From positions 1 to 64,000 of the forward strand of contig JAJYHX010000004.1 in NCBI GenBank assembly GCA_021784575.1: a stretch of 64,000 nt of DNA, written 5' to 3'. Below are positions 41,401 to 51,031 of the stretch, one piece after another. The position numbers and the translations under genes are program-made. This DNA is from Nitrospirota bacterium. Its GTDB lineage: Bacteria; Nitrospirota; JACRHJ01. The notes below the pieces were generated by a model, which made no database searches, was not told the DNA's origin, and worked only from the letters and a program-made list of their open reading frames with translations. How positions within the stretch are numbered: position 1 is the first letter of the stretch; every line of letters begins with the position of its first letter.

Positions 41401-42693
41401 TCAGGCGGCTTTGACCTTTTTTGACTGAGATAGCACAAGTTCGAGCGTCTTCTCCTCCCCAAGCATCCCCCTGAGCGCCTCCATTCCGCCTTCCCTCCGC
41501 GAATAGAGTTCCTTTAAATCCTTGGGGTTATGCCCCATCTGGGCCGCAAGGCGCTGTATCCCCTGCTCCAGCTCCTGGTCTGAAACCCTGACCCCTTCCT
41601 TGTCCGATATTGCGGCAAGAACAAGAGATACCTTTACCCTCTCGGAGGCCATTTTCACGGCCTCTTCCTCGAAACGCTTCATCTCGGCGCCGGCTTCTTC
41701 AGGCTTCAGCCCGGAGGATAAAAGCTCCCGGCGTTTCCTCGCCTTAAGCGAGCCTATTTCCCTGTCCACCAGGGACTGCGGCAATTCAAAATCGTGCCGC
41801 TTCCCGAGCTCTTCCATTATCTTGCCTTTCTGCATCTCGGCCTGGTTCCGGCGTTTTACGTTCAGGATGTCCTCGCGCACCTTTGCCTTCAGCTCGTCCA
41901 GGCTTTCGGCAATCCTCGTATCCTTTGCGAACTCATCGTCAAGGTCGGGGAGGATTTTCTTCTTTATGTCTTTCAGCGTTATTTTAAAGACCGCCTCCTT
42001 CCCGGCCAAGTCTGCGCTCTTGTAACCTTCCGGAAACGTTACGGTAATTTCCTTGGAATCGCCATTTTTCATCCCCATTACCTGCTCCTCGAAGCCGGGT
42101 ATGAAGCTTTCCGAGCCCAGGTTCAGGGGGTAGTTTTCGGCCTTTCCCCCGGGTATTGAGGCCCCGTTTGTGAACCCTTCAAAGTCTATCACTGCAAAAT
42201 CGCCTTTTGCCGCCGGACGGTCTTCGGAGACCGCTTCCAGCGTGGAATTTACGTCCCGCAACTCAAGAAGTGCCGAGGAAAGCTCCTCCTCCGAGACGGA
42301 AAGCTCCTCTTCCGGGACTTCTATGCCGTTGTAGTCCAAGGAAATTTCCGGACGCACCTCCACTTCCGCAGTGAAGGAGACAGGCTCTCCCTTTTTAATC
42401 TTGAAATCGCTTTCGGCAAACTTCGGCTCGTCCACCGGGATAATGCCCGCATCCCGGACAGCCTGGAAGTAATTCACCGGGATTATCCGCTCCAGGACAT
42501 CGGCCTCGACGCTCTTTCCATATTTTTTTTCGAGAATCTCCCTGGGGACATGTCCAGGCCTAAAACCTTCTACTTTCACGGACTTGTTGAGTTCCGCATA
42601 GGCCTTGTTAAGTGCGGCGCTTATGTCCTCTGAGGATATTTCGACTTTCAGGCGCTTCCTGGTCTTTGCAAGTTCTTCAATCTCGAATTTCAT
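41401..42693 (-). CDS. tig: Trigger factor
   Basis: VEGFRPGHVPREILEKKYG and PPIase-like domain. The ORF-track N-terminus (to 42891) reads through tRNA-Leu; ATG is at 42693. Confidence 0.95.
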   Translation of the reverse strand: MKFEIEELAKTRKRLKVEISSEDISAALNKAYAELNKSVKVEGFRPGHVPREILEKKYGKSVEADVLERIIPVNYFQAVRDAGIIPVDEPKFAESDFKIKKGEPVSFTAEVEVRPEISLDYNGIEVPEEELSVSEEELSSALLELRDVNSTLEAVSEDRPAAKGDFAVIDFEGFTNGASIPGGKAENYPLNLGSESFIPGFEEQVMGMKNGDSKEITVTFPEGYKSADLAGKEAVFKITLKDIKKKILPDLDDEFAKDTRIAESLDELKAKVREDILNVKRRNQAEMQKGKIMEELGKRHDFELPQSLVDREIGSLKARKRRELLSSGLKPEEAGAEMKRFEEEAVKMASERVKVSLVLAAISDKEGVRVSDQELEQGIQRLAAQMGHNPKDLKELYSRREGGMEALRGMLGEEKTLELVLSQSKKVKAA

Positions 42694-42732
42694 ACGGCTA
42701 TGGTCTCCTGTAGGTTCAAGTTTGGCTTTCTT

Positions 42733-42815
42733 TGGTGCGAGAGGGGGGACTTGAACCCCCATGGTTGCCCACCGGATCCTAAGTCCGGCGCGTCTGCCAG
42801 TTCCGCCACTCTCGC
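42733..42815 (-). tRNA. tRNA-Leu(UAG), CCA encoded
   Basis: GCGAGAGTGGCGGAACTGGCAGACGC, anticodon arm CCGGA-CTTAGGA-TCCGG, variable arm TGGGCAACCA, T arm GGGGG-TTCAAGT-CCCCC, CTCTCGCACCA. Confidence 0.96.
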
Positions 42816-42832
42816 GAAACCTTAAAGTTTTA

Positions 42833-42861
42833 AATTTATCATAACCCGTGATTTTAATCAA
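42833..42861 (-). promoter_or_regulatory. Putative sigma-70 promoter for tRNA-Leu-tig
   Basis: TTGATT-17 bp-TAAATT on the minus strand, about 18 bp upstream of the tRNA. Confidence 0.55.
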
Positions 42862-42979
42862 TATTTTTAATTCCATGTTTACCTTTCGCACGGGCCGGTT
42901 TTATATTCTTGACAACGGGATACCGATTCCAGTAGGCTTACGTAACGGACGGTTCCCGAGATTTTTTTTGCCGGAGCGG

Positions 42980-43360
42980 ATGATGTGGCAGAGGATTTTA
43001 CTGATTGCGGCTGCCGGGGTGACCGGGACATTATCGCGTTACTGGCTTTCCGGGTTTGTATACCAGGCCATGGGCACGCGGTTCGCTTACGGCACTCTGG
43101 CCGTGAATGTAATAGGCTGTCTTCTGTTCGGCGTTGTCTGGGCGCTGGCCGAGGAAAGGATGGCGATTTCCTCGCTTGCCCGCACCGTCATCCTTGTCGG
43201 GTTCATGGGCGCCTTCACAACCTTTTCCACCTTCGCGTTCGAGACCATGAACTACGTCCGGGACAGCCAGTTTACGCTTGCCTTCCTTAATGTCGCCGCG
43301 AACTGTTTCCTGGGTTTCGGGGCGATTGTTTCAGGGGTATGGATTGCAAGAATAATTTAG
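42980..43360 (+). CDS. crcB: Fluoride exporter CrcB/FluC
   Basis: GVTGTLSRYWLSGF, GTLAVNVIGCLLFG, GFMGAFTTFSTFAFET. Confidence 0.93.
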   Translation: MMWQRILLIAAAGVTGTLSRYWLSGFVYQAMGTRFAYGTLAVNVIGCLLFGVVWALAEERMAISSLARTVILVGFMGAFTTFSTFAFETMNYVRDSQFTLAFLNVAANCFLGFGAIVSGVWIARII

Positions 43361-43370
43361 AGAGGATAAC

Positions 43371-43712
43371 GTGAAGCTTCCGGAAGAAGCTGAGCTCCTA
43401 AGGATATTTATCGGCGAGTCCGACAGGTATGAAGGCAGACCGCTCTACGAGGCGATAGTCGAGGAAGCTCGCCGGCAATGCCTCGGCGGCGCAACGGTTT
43501 TCCGCGGGCTTCTTGGCTACGGCGCGCACAGCCGTATGCACACGGCCAAGCTGCTCCGGCTCTCGGAGGACCTGCCTATAATAATCGAGATAGTGGATTC
43601 GACCGAGAAGATTCAGGGCTTCCTCCCGGACCTCGACCGCATGATGGAAGAAGGTCTCGTAACCGTCGAGCGGGCGAAGGTGCTGGTCTACAGGCATTCC
43701 AGGGAAAAATAA
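43371..43712 (+). CDS. DUF190 (PII-like) protein
   Basis: LLRIFIGESDRYEGRPLYEAIVEEARRQCLGGATVFRGLLGYG. Confidence 0.9.
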   Translation: MKLPEEAELLRIFIGESDRYEGRPLYEAIVEEARRQCLGGATVFRGLLGYGAHSRMHTAKLLRLSEDLPIIIEIVDSTEKIQGFLPDLDRMMEEGLVTVERAKVLVYRHSREK

Positions 43713-43723
43713 CCGAGGGTTAA

Positions 43724-44578
43724 ATGCTCCTTAAAATACTTGTGCTTGCGGCTGTGCAGGGCGCCGCGGAGCTTCTGCCCGTTTCAAGCTCCGCGCATGT
43801 CATCATTGCAGAGAAGCTGATGGGGCTTAAGCCCACAAGCCCGTCCATGACGCTGCTTCTCGTGATGCTCCATACGGGCACGATGTTCGCGGTGATTATT
43901 TATTTCTGGAAGTCCTGGAAGAGAAGCTTCTTCTCTTCCAGACAGAGATTCATCGAGGCGGCCAAGTATATAACAATAGCCACTTTTTTCACCGGCGTGG
44001 TGGGCCTGGCGTTGAAGTATCTCATCGAAAAATACATGCTTCGGGGTATACCGCACGCCCAGATAGAGATGATTTTCGGCAACATGACGCTTATTTCCGT
44101 GTCCCTGGCCGCAGTGGGGGTTATGATAATCATTGCGGGTCTGGCGAAGAAAAAAACGGGGGAGATCAAAAAGCTGGGGATAAGCGAATCCTCGGTTATC
44201 GGGGCCGTGCAGGGACTTTGCCTTCCGTTTCGCGGGTTTTCCCGCTCGGGAGCGACAATATCCGCCGGTCTCCTTTTGAACATGGCGAAGGACAAGTCTG
44301 AGGAGTTCAGTTTCGCGCTTGCGGTAGTCCTTACACCGCCCGTTGTCATACGGGAGGTCTGGAGGCTTCTGAAGGCCCGGGAATTGACATCCCAGGCCGG
44401 GGTAAACTTCACGATTTTCTATCCGAGCCTGCTTGGAATGGTATTCAGTTTTATCTCAGGGCTCCTCGCGCTTGTCTGGCTTTCCAGCTGGCTCGAGAAG
44501 GGCAAATGGCAGGTCTTCGGCTACTACTGCATCTTTGCATCGGCGGTCGTCTTCACGCTGCACAGGATGGGGTATTAG
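43724..44578 (+). CDS. uppP: Undecaprenyl-diphosphate phosphatase
   Basis: AAVQGAAELLPVSSSAHVII, GAVQGLCLPFRGFSRSGATISAGLLL. Confidence 0.95.
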   Translation: MLLKILVLAAVQGAAELLPVSSSAHVIIAEKLMGLKPTSPSMTLLLVMLHTGTMFAVIIYFWKSWKRSFFSSRQRFIEAAKYITIATFFTGVVGLALKYLIEKYMLRGIPHAQIEMIFGNMTLISVSLAAVGVMIIIAGLAKKKTGEIKKLGISESSVIGAVQGLCLPFRGFSRSGATISAGLLLNMAKDKSEEFSFALAVVLTPPVVIREVWRLLKARELTSQAGVNFTIFYPSLLGMVFSFISGLLALVWLSSWLEKGKWQVFGYYCIFASAVVFTLHRMGY

Positions 44579-44656
44579 GGCGGTCTATACGTGCGGTTAA
44601 GTATCGCTGCCGCCGGGCGGGACACCGCGTATCAGGGCGGTTTTACACGGGCGCGG

Positions 44657-44797
44657 TCAAATATCGCCGCTCTCGGCCTCCGCAAAAGGCGGCCTTTCTT
44701 CCCGTATTGCTTCGCGTCTCCTGAAAATCAGATATACAGCCGCTCCCGCCGCCATGCCAGCCGCCAACCCCAGGCCGAGCCTCATGTATCGTTTCAT
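44657..44797 (-). CDS. 46-aa single-TM microprotein downstream of galT
   Basis: Not in the ORF track. Translation MKRYMRLGLGLAAGMAAGAAVYLIFRRREAIREERPPFAEAESGDI*; GGAGG 7 nt upstream of ATG; same strand as galT, 33-bp gap. Confidence 0.65.
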   Translation of the reverse strand: MKRYMRLGLGLAAGMAAGAAVYLIFRRREAIREERPPFAEAESGDI

Positions 44798-44829
44798 GGT
44801 GCGCCTCCGGAACTTTTAACCCAAGTATA

Positions 44830-45825
44830 TCATACGATGCGGAAGTCTTTCATAAAGGCCGCCGTCTCTTCCGGGATTGTCACGTTTATGAACATCCCGG
44901 AGCCGAGCTCGAAGCCCGCAACCTGCGTAAGCCTCGGTATTATCTGAAGATGCCAGAGGTAATAGGACTTGTGTTCGTCGTCCACGGGGGCGGTGTTTAC
45001 AACGACATTATAATCCGGGTTGTCGAGGCTTAGGTACATCTTCATAAGGACTTCCTTCAGGACGCGGGCAAGGTCCGTTATCTCGGCCTCGGTTATATGC
45101 CCGAACGACGGCTTGTGTTCCTTTGGCATGATCCATGTCTCAAATGGATAGTGCGAAGCGAAGGGGTGTATGACCGTAAAGTGTTTTGTCGAGGCGACAA
45201 TCCTCTTGCCGTCCTCAAGCTCCGCCTGTTGGATGTCGAAGTGAAGCGAGCGGCCCGTATTGTCGTAATACTGCGTCGCAACCTCGTATTTCCTTCTGAT
45301 ATACGGCGGCACGATTGGAGAGGCGACTATCTGCGTATGCGGGTGTTCAAGCGACGTGCCCGCCTCACTGCCGTAGTTCTTGAAGATTATTATTACCTTC
45401 ACCTTGGGGTCTTTTCTGAACGCCGCATACCTGTCCCTGTACATCTTTATCAGGTTCTCGACGTGGCCGTCCGCCATGAACGGGATAATCTCGTTATGAA
45501 GAGGCGTCTCGACGATTATCTCGTGTCTGCCGTAACCGTGCGTCTTCCTGAAGAACTTCCATTCGGTCCTCACCATGTCCCCTTCGGGCGTGAGGGCCGG
45601 GAACTTGTTCGGCACGGCGCGTATCTTCCAGGCGCCGTCTTCGCTAAAAACGGCTGTCGTCTCCGGGGTAAGACTCTCGTTCCCGATGCAGAAAGGGCAC
45701 TTCGGGTCGTGCGCGGGGACTTTTACCTGCGCGGTCTTGCGCTTGAAGTCGTCTGGGCGCTTTGCCCGTTCTTTTGCAATGATTATCCAGTCGTAGGTGG
45801 TCGCGTCCTGTCTAAGCTCGGACAT
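44830..45825 (-). CDS. galT: Galactose-1-phosphate uridylyltransferase
   Basis: CPFCIGNESLTP, FKNYGSEAGTSLEHPHTQIVASP, YPFETWIMPK. Confidence 0.93.
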   Translation of the reverse strand: MSELRQDATTYDWIIIAKERAKRPDDFKRKTAQVKVPAHDPKCPFCIGNESLTPETTAVFSEDGAWKIRAVPNKFPALTPEGDMVRTEWKFFRKTHGYGRHEIIVETPLHNEIIPFMADGHVENLIKMYRDRYAAFRKDPKVKVIIIFKNYGSEAGTSLEHPHTQIVASPIVPPYIRRKYEVATQYYDNTGRSLHFDIQQAELEDGKRIVASTKHFTVIHPFASHYPFETWIMPKEHKPSFGHITEAEITDLARVLKEVLMKMYLSLDNPDYNVVVNTAPVDDEHKSYYLWHLQIIPRLTQVAGFELGSGMFINVTIPEETAAFMKDFRIV

Positions 45826-45899
45826 AAGCCGCCCTCCCGTGATTAGTGATATTTTCCAATACTACTACCCGGCAGCCGCAAAATCAACGGATAAAGCCC

Positions 45900-47363
45900 T
45901 CACTCTTTTTCCTTCCATATTATACCCTCCGGCATTTTATATTTTATCGTCGTGGAGCCGTTCCGCACTACGCCGGAGAACCACGAGTTGTCTTCCCAGA
46001 ATATCCCTTCGGGCATCAGCACCCTCACGGCGGCAAGCCGCCCCTTGCCCTGAAGCTCAACCGGCCCGGAATCGCGCGCCTTCCGCCTCGCCGGGTCGTA
46101 GCCGTAGAGCTCGGTGTCGAAGGAAACCCATGCGGGGTTTTGCGATGCGTCGTATTCGAGCGTAATCCTGTATATCCCCGGCGCCGCATGTTTTACGAAG
46201 AAAGAAGCGGTTCGCCGGCCTTCCTTCAGGTCCGTCCCGCCGGAGGCCGGAGGGGCCGAGCCGGGGTTCGGCGGACAAGGCGTCCAACTGTTTAATATCC
46301 TGTATCTGACAAGACCCTTGAAATCAAATTGCACCGCTATGTCGGCAGGGTTGTATGAAACGGATATTTCGTCTTCGGCCGTGCGGCCCTGCGGGTCGCG
46401 CACGGACGCACGGATCTTGTTTATTCCTTCTTCAAGGGTCACCTGCGCCTTGAACTTTCCATTTCTCGTCGGCACCTCCAGCAGGGACTCGCCAACCAGG
46501 ACGTTTACGGAGCTTATTCCCTTCCCGATAACGGCGCCCGAAACCTCTATCGTCTTCACCGCCGCAATCCCTCCCGATGGATAAAGTATCTTTATCTCAG
46601 GCGAAATGTCCGGCTTTAGCGGCACGCCGATTCCGGCGCCATGAGCCTTCGAGAATATCGGTTCCGAGACCGTCGTCACGTTACCCATCCCCGAAAAATT
46701 ACCCTGAGTCGGGATATTCACCGGTTCGGCGGCCAGTTCTGCGGCCGGTTCGGGCGTCGGCTCAGTGACCGGTTCAGTGGCCGAAACATCCGGCAAGGCG
46801 GATTCTGCGGGCGGCCTTGCGGTGGAATATCCGGAAAACGGCGCAGCATTATCCGTGGACATCGGCTGGAAAACAGGGCCGTTCCCCTCGTCGGATACGG
46901 GTATTACCGGCCCTGCGGAAGCCAGAACGACTTCCTTTTGAGTGCCTTTTATGACTAAAACACCTTTGGGGGCGTTATCGGAAACGGCGCCTTCTTCGCT
47001 GTTTTTTGAGACGGGTTTACCGGTTTCATGCGTGGTTTTTATCGCGGCTGCGGCCAGAGAATGACTGTGCGGCGCCTTATGCGCGGGTGTGACCTTGCGG
47101 GCGGCTTTCTTTCGGGGGGCCTTGATATTCCGGGGGACATTGTGTTCCTCTCGAACCGGGGCGGGCGGGCGCTCTTCGGGAAGGGTTATGAGATGCACAA
47201 AAGAGAGCGTCTCCCGCACGGGATTTCCATAGACCACCGATATTTGCGTAAGGGCGATTGCCGCGCATAAATGGAACAGCAGGGAAAACAGCGCGAATGA
47301 CCGCAATATCCCCGACTTCTTCTGTTTTACTGCTATGCGTTCGCGTCCGCGGCATTTCTTCAT
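45900..47363 (-). CDS. Hypothetical protein with TonB-like N-terminus and Ig-like region
   Basis: Single N-terminal TM, Pro/Lys-rich and TEPTPEPAAELAAEP segments, then SGAVIGKGISSVNVLVGESLLEVPTRNGKFKAQVTLEEGINKI (bacterial Ig-like). Confidence 0.5.
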   Translation of the reverse strand: MKKCRGRERIAVKQKKSGILRSFALFSLLFHLCAAIALTQISVVYGNPVRETLSFVHLITLPEERPPAPVREEHNVPRNIKAPRKKAARKVTPAHKAPHSHSLAAAAIKTTHETGKPVSKNSEEGAVSDNAPKGVLVIKGTQKEVVLASAGPVIPVSDEGNGPVFQPMSTDNAAPFSGYSTARPPAESALPDVSATEPVTEPTPEPAAELAAEPVNIPTQGNFSGMGNVTTVSEPIFSKAHGAGIGVPLKPDISPEIKILYPSGGIAAVKTIEVSGAVIGKGISSVNVLVGESLLEVPTRNGKFKAQVTLEEGINKIRASVRDPQGRTAEDEISVSYNPADIAVQFDFKGLVRYRILNSWTPCPPNPGSAPPASGGTDLKEGRRTASFFVKHAAPGIYRITLEYDASQNPAWVSFDTELYGYDPARRKARDSGPVELQGKGRLAAVRVLMPEGIFWEDNSWFSGVVRNGSTTIKYKMPEGIIWKEKE

Positions 47364-47364
47364 C

Positions 47365-47724
47365 TCACTCCGTGACGGGCAACAGAACAAGCTCATCCCC
47401 CGGCCGGGCCGAACGGTCTTCGGTCGTCCCCGCCGCGACCTCGATCACGCCTGCGGCCCGCGGATGCCATGCGGATATGCGGAGGGGCTTCATGTTCCTC
47501 GTAATGGCGATTATCCTTCCCCGCCTGTCAAAGAATATGACGTCTATCGGAAAACGCATCCCCACCGTATGGACCGAACTGCACGGCATTATGACAAGGC
47601 CCTCGCCTTCATTCAACCTTTCCCTGCCCAGGAGGCCCTTCATCCTCGGGAAGGCCTTACGCGCGACTTCCGCATACGCCAGGACGGCATTGTTTGACCT
47701 GTTTATTATCCTGACCTTTTCCAA
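47365..47724 (-). CDS. DUF192 family protein
   Basis: VARKAFPRMKGLLGRERL...VHTVGMRFPIDVIFFDRRGRII. Confidence 0.9.
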   Translation of the reverse strand: MEKVRIINRSNNAVLAYAEVARKAFPRMKGLLGRERLNEGEGLVIMPCSSVHTVGMRFPIDVIFFDRRGRIIAITRNMKPLRISAWHPRAAGVIEVAAGTTEDRSARPGDELVLLPVTE

Positions 47725-47740
47725 CCTTAAGGCCGTCCCT

Positions 47741-48676
47741 TCATTTGACCACGTGTCCGAATATCGCGCTGTATATCCTTATCCCCGCCGGGCCGAGCAA
47801 CACAACGAACATGGCCGGGAATATGCACGTCGCCAGAGGAAATATCAGCTTGATGGACGTCTTGGCGGCGGCCTCCTCGGCCATCTGGCGTCTCCTGGTC
47901 CTTAGGGAGTCCGAATGGACCCTGAGCGCCCTCGACAGGCTCGCCCCGAGCTTGTCCGTCTGGATGAGAAGCGCCGCCAGGGACCTTATGTCCTCGACGC
48001 CGGTCCTCTCGCCCATGTCCCTGAGCGCTTCCGCCCGAGGCTTGCCGGCCCTTGTCTCCTGGCTTACAATCAGGAACTCCGATGCCAGGACATTCTTGGA
48101 GAACAGCTTGTCCTGGACTATCCTTATAATCGCGGCGTCCAGCCCCAGGCCCGCTTCCACGCAGACGGTCATGAGGTCCAGCACGTCCGGGAGCGAATGG
48201 AATATCGCCGTCTTCCTGTTCTTAAGCTTGTGCCTTAAAAAAACATTGGGGACCAGAAGGCCGACTATGAAACCGGCTATCCCTCCAAGCAAGGCCAACT
48301 TCATGCCGGTCACAGGGTAAAGCCCCAGGGTAACGACGGCGAACAGGCCCACGCTCAATATTATCTTGATACCGCCGAATACCGCGACCGCGCCGGGGGA
48401 GCGGTACCCGGCCTGCACAAGCATCCGCCCGTAATAGGTTTTGGCGCGGGGTGACATAGGCATTACGGCGCTTATCTCTCCCACCTTCTGCGACCAGCCC
48501 GATTCGGTCTCTTTTGAGAGGATCTCGGGACGCTCGGGCGCATCGGCGGATTTCAGCTCCCGCAGCCGTTCGCCGATGTCGGTCTTACGTAAAGCAAGCG
48601 TCCTCAGTATTAAAAATGCGGCGAAACCGATTGCAATAAACACCGAAACGGATACCAGATAAATGCTGACAGGCAT
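47741..48676 (-). CDS. tadC: Tad pilus inner-membrane protein TadC (T2SSF family)
   Basis: SLPDVLDLMTVCVEAGLGLDAAIIRI; KTSIKLIFPLATCIFPAMFVVLLGPA. Confidence 0.9.
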   Translation of the reverse strand: MPVSIYLVSVSVFIAIGFAAFLILRTLALRKTDIGERLRELKSADAPERPEILSKETESGWSQKVGEISAVMPMSPRAKTYYGRMLVQAGYRSPGAVAVFGGIKIILSVGLFAVVTLGLYPVTGMKLALLGGIAGFIVGLLVPNVFLRHKLKNRKTAIFHSLPDVLDLMTVCVEAGLGLDAAIIRIVQDKLFSKNVLASEFLIVSQETRAGKPRAEALRDMGERTGVEDIRSLAALLIQTDKLGASLSRALRVHSDSLRTRRRQMAEEAAAKTSIKLIFPLATCIFPAMFVVLLGPAGIRIYSAIFGHVVK

Positions 48677-48685
48677 TGCCGCCTC

Positions 48686-49657
48686 CTATACCTTTATGGC
48701 TATTATCCGTTTAATGATGAAAAAGCCTATCACCTGCAACGACAGCGCGGCTATTGCCATATAAAGACCCGTGTGCGTCTTTACAAGCGGCCTCAGATAA
48801 GCGGGGTTTATAAACATAAGCGCAAGGACGAGGAAAACGGGCAGGGCGGCAAGGATGTATCCCGACATCCTGCCCTGGGCGGTATATACCCTGAGCTGCC
48901 GGTATACCTTCAGGCGCTCCCTTATGGTAACGCCCAGCTTCTCCAGCAGCTCCGCCAGGTTTCCGCCCGCATCCTTCTGTATGTTCACCGAGGTCACGAA
49001 GAATTCCAGGTCCATGCTCGGCATCTGGGTTGTCATGTTGTCGAGCGCATCCGACAGAGGGAGCCCGAAGTTCTGCTCGTCGTATGCCGTCTTGAATAGC
49101 TTCGCAACCGGCTCGGGAGATTCCTGGGAGACTATCTGCATCGCGCTCACAAACGAATGCCCGGCCCTGAGAGACAAGGCCATCATATCCAGCGTATCCG
49201 GAAACAGCTCCGTGAATTTTCTGAGGCGCTTCTGCACCATGTTAAGCAGGAAGACATACGGTATGAACGCCAGCACAAGCCCTATCATAACACCGACGAG
49301 TAACCCCCGGTGGATAATCACGCATCCCAGAACCCCGACACAAAAAAGCAGGGCCGTTAGCAGAACCAGCGTCCCCACGCTGAGTTTCGTATCCGAATGA
49401 CTTATCAGTTTCTGCATCCTGCGCGCCGGACTGAACCGGTAAAGCATTTTGTTTAAAAAAGGCACTTCGCTTAAGATCTGGGACTTCAATATCAATGACG
49501 TGTCCCGGGCGGCGGCATCTCCCTTCGCTATCGACTGAAGCCTGCGCCGCACCTCGCTTTTGACAGATCCCCTGGTTAACGCGATTCCATAGTATATGCC
49601 CAGAATTGCGAGGAACGTCGCCGCAAAGACGACTGTCATTATAATGAGGATGTGCAT
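48686..49657 (-). CDS. tadB: Tad pilus inner-membrane protein TadB (T2SSF family)
   Basis: LFPDTLDMMALSLRAGHSFVSAMQIVSQE; DLEFFVTSVNIQKDAGGNLAELLEKL. Confidence 0.9.
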   Translation of the reverse strand: MHILIIMTVVFAATFLAILGIYYGIALTRGSVKSEVRRRLQSIAKGDAAARDTSLILKSQILSEVPFLNKMLYRFSPARRMQKLISHSDTKLSVGTLVLLTALLFCVGVLGCVIIHRGLLVGVMIGLVLAFIPYVFLLNMVQKRLRKFTELFPDTLDMMALSLRAGHSFVSAMQIVSQESPEPVAKLFKTAYDEQNFGLPLSDALDNMTTQMPSMDLEFFVTSVNIQKDAGGNLAELLEKLGVTIRERLKVYRQLRVYTAQGRMSGYILAALPVFLVLALMFINPAYLRPLVKTHTGLYMAIAALSLQVIGFFIIKRIIAIKV

Positions 49658-49660
49658 AGC

Positions 49661-51031
49661 TTACGCCCTCCTTGTTTCCTCAAATATATTTACGGGAAGG
49701 TCTATCCCGGCAAGGCGGAGTTTCTCGGCGAATCTGGGCCGCACCCCGGTTGCCTTGTACTCGCCTATTACATCTCCGTCCTGGTTTATGCCTTTCTTTT
49801 CAAACAGGAAGATGTCCTGCATCACTACAACGTTGCCCTCCATGCCGGTGACCTCGGAAACCTTTATTATCTTTCTCGTGCCGTCCGAAAGGCGGGCCAG
49901 CTGCACGATGATGTTAATGGCCGAGGCTATCTGTTCCTTTATGGCCCTGTCCGGGAGGTCCATGCCGGCCATCATTACCATTGTCTCAAGCCTGGAGAGG
50001 GCATCCCTCGTGGAATTGGCGTGGATGGTCGAGACGGAGCCGTCGTGCCCGGTGTTCATGGCCTGCAACATGTCCAGGGATTCGCCGCCTCTCACCTCGC
50101 CCAATATTATTCTGTCGGGCCGCATCCGGAGCGCGTTCCTGACAAGGTCCCTCTGCGTTATCTGGCCTGCGCCTTCGATATTCGGCGGGCGTGTCTCCAG
50201 GCGCACAACATGTTCCTGCTTGAGCTGCAACTCAGCCGAATCCTCGATCGTCACTATGCGCTCGTCACCGGGCACGTACTCAGAAATAATGTTTAACAGG
50301 GTGGTTTTGCCGCTCCCCGTCCCGCCTGAGATGAGCATGTTCAGACGGGCCTTTACCGCGCCCTTCAGAACCTCGGCCATGCTTTCGGTCAGCGAGCCGT
50401 TGGCCAGGATATTTTTCATCCTGAGCGGGTCCGCGCCGAACCGTCTTATCGAGAGCGCCGGGCCGTCTATCGCAAGCGGCGGTATAATCGCGTTTACACG
50501 TGAGCCGTCCGGGAGGCGCGCATCCACCATAGGACAGGACTCGTCTATCCTTCTGCCCACCTTCGAGACTATGCGGTCGATTATCTGCATGAGGTGCGCG
50601 TCGTCCCGGAAGGCGACGTCCACCTTGTGCAGCCTTCCGGATTTCTCCACGTATATGTTCCGCGAGTTGTTTACAAGTATATCCGATATGTCCGGGTCGG
50701 TCATCAGGGGCTCCAGGGGGCCGAGGCCGAACGTCTCGTGCTGGATGTCTACAATCAGGCGCTCCCTTTCTATCTGGTTCAGCGGGACGTTTTCACCGCT
50801 TATCATGTCCGTGAGGATGAGCGCTATCTCGTTTCTAAGCTGGCTTTTTTCTATGTTTTCGAGGTTGCCGAGGTCAAGCTTTTCTATAAGCCGCCTGTGT
50901 ATCCTGGACTTGAGCTCCTGATAGTGGTCTTTCCGGCTTTCGATTTCCACGTCGGGCAGGGTCGTTTTCGGCGGGTCCTGCTTCTTCGCATCGCCCGGCT
51001 TTAAATTCAACAATCTCTCTTTTAAGCTCAT
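49661..51031 (-). CDS. cpaF: Tad secretion ATPase CpaF/TadA
   Basis: [75 protein letters not shown]. Confidence 0.97.
   Translation of the reverse strand: MSLKERLLNLKPGDAKKQDPPKTTLPDVEIESRKDHYQELKSRIHRRLIEKLDLGNLENIEKSQLRNEIALILTDMISGENVPLNQIERERLIVDIQHETFGLGPLEPLMTDPDISDILVNNSRNIYVEKSGRLHKVDVAFRDDAHLMQIIDRIVSKVGRRIDESCPMVDARLPDGSRVNAIIPPLAIDGPALSIRRFGADPLRMKNILANGSLTESMAEVLKGAVKARLNMLISGGTGSGKTTLLNIISEYVPGDERIVTIEDSAELQLKQEHVVRLETRPPNIEGAGQITQRDLVRNALRMRPDRIILGEVRGGESLDMLQAMNTGHDGSVSTIHANSTRDALSRLETMVMMAGMDLPDRAIKEQIASAINIIVQLARLSDGTRKIIKVSEVTGMEGNVVVMQDIFLFEKKGINQDGDVIGEYKATGVRPRFAEKLRLAGIDLPVNIFEETRRA

Noticed and set aside
42694-42891. N-terminal extension of the trigger factor ORF (RESGGTGRRAGLRIRWATMGVQVPPLAP)
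   Set aside because: This is the classic translation artefact of an antisense/sense tRNA-Leu reading; the true tig start is ATG 42693.
42862-42980. Fluoride riboswitch upstream of crcB
   Set aside because: Expected from gene family, but the aptamer consensus was not visible by eye.
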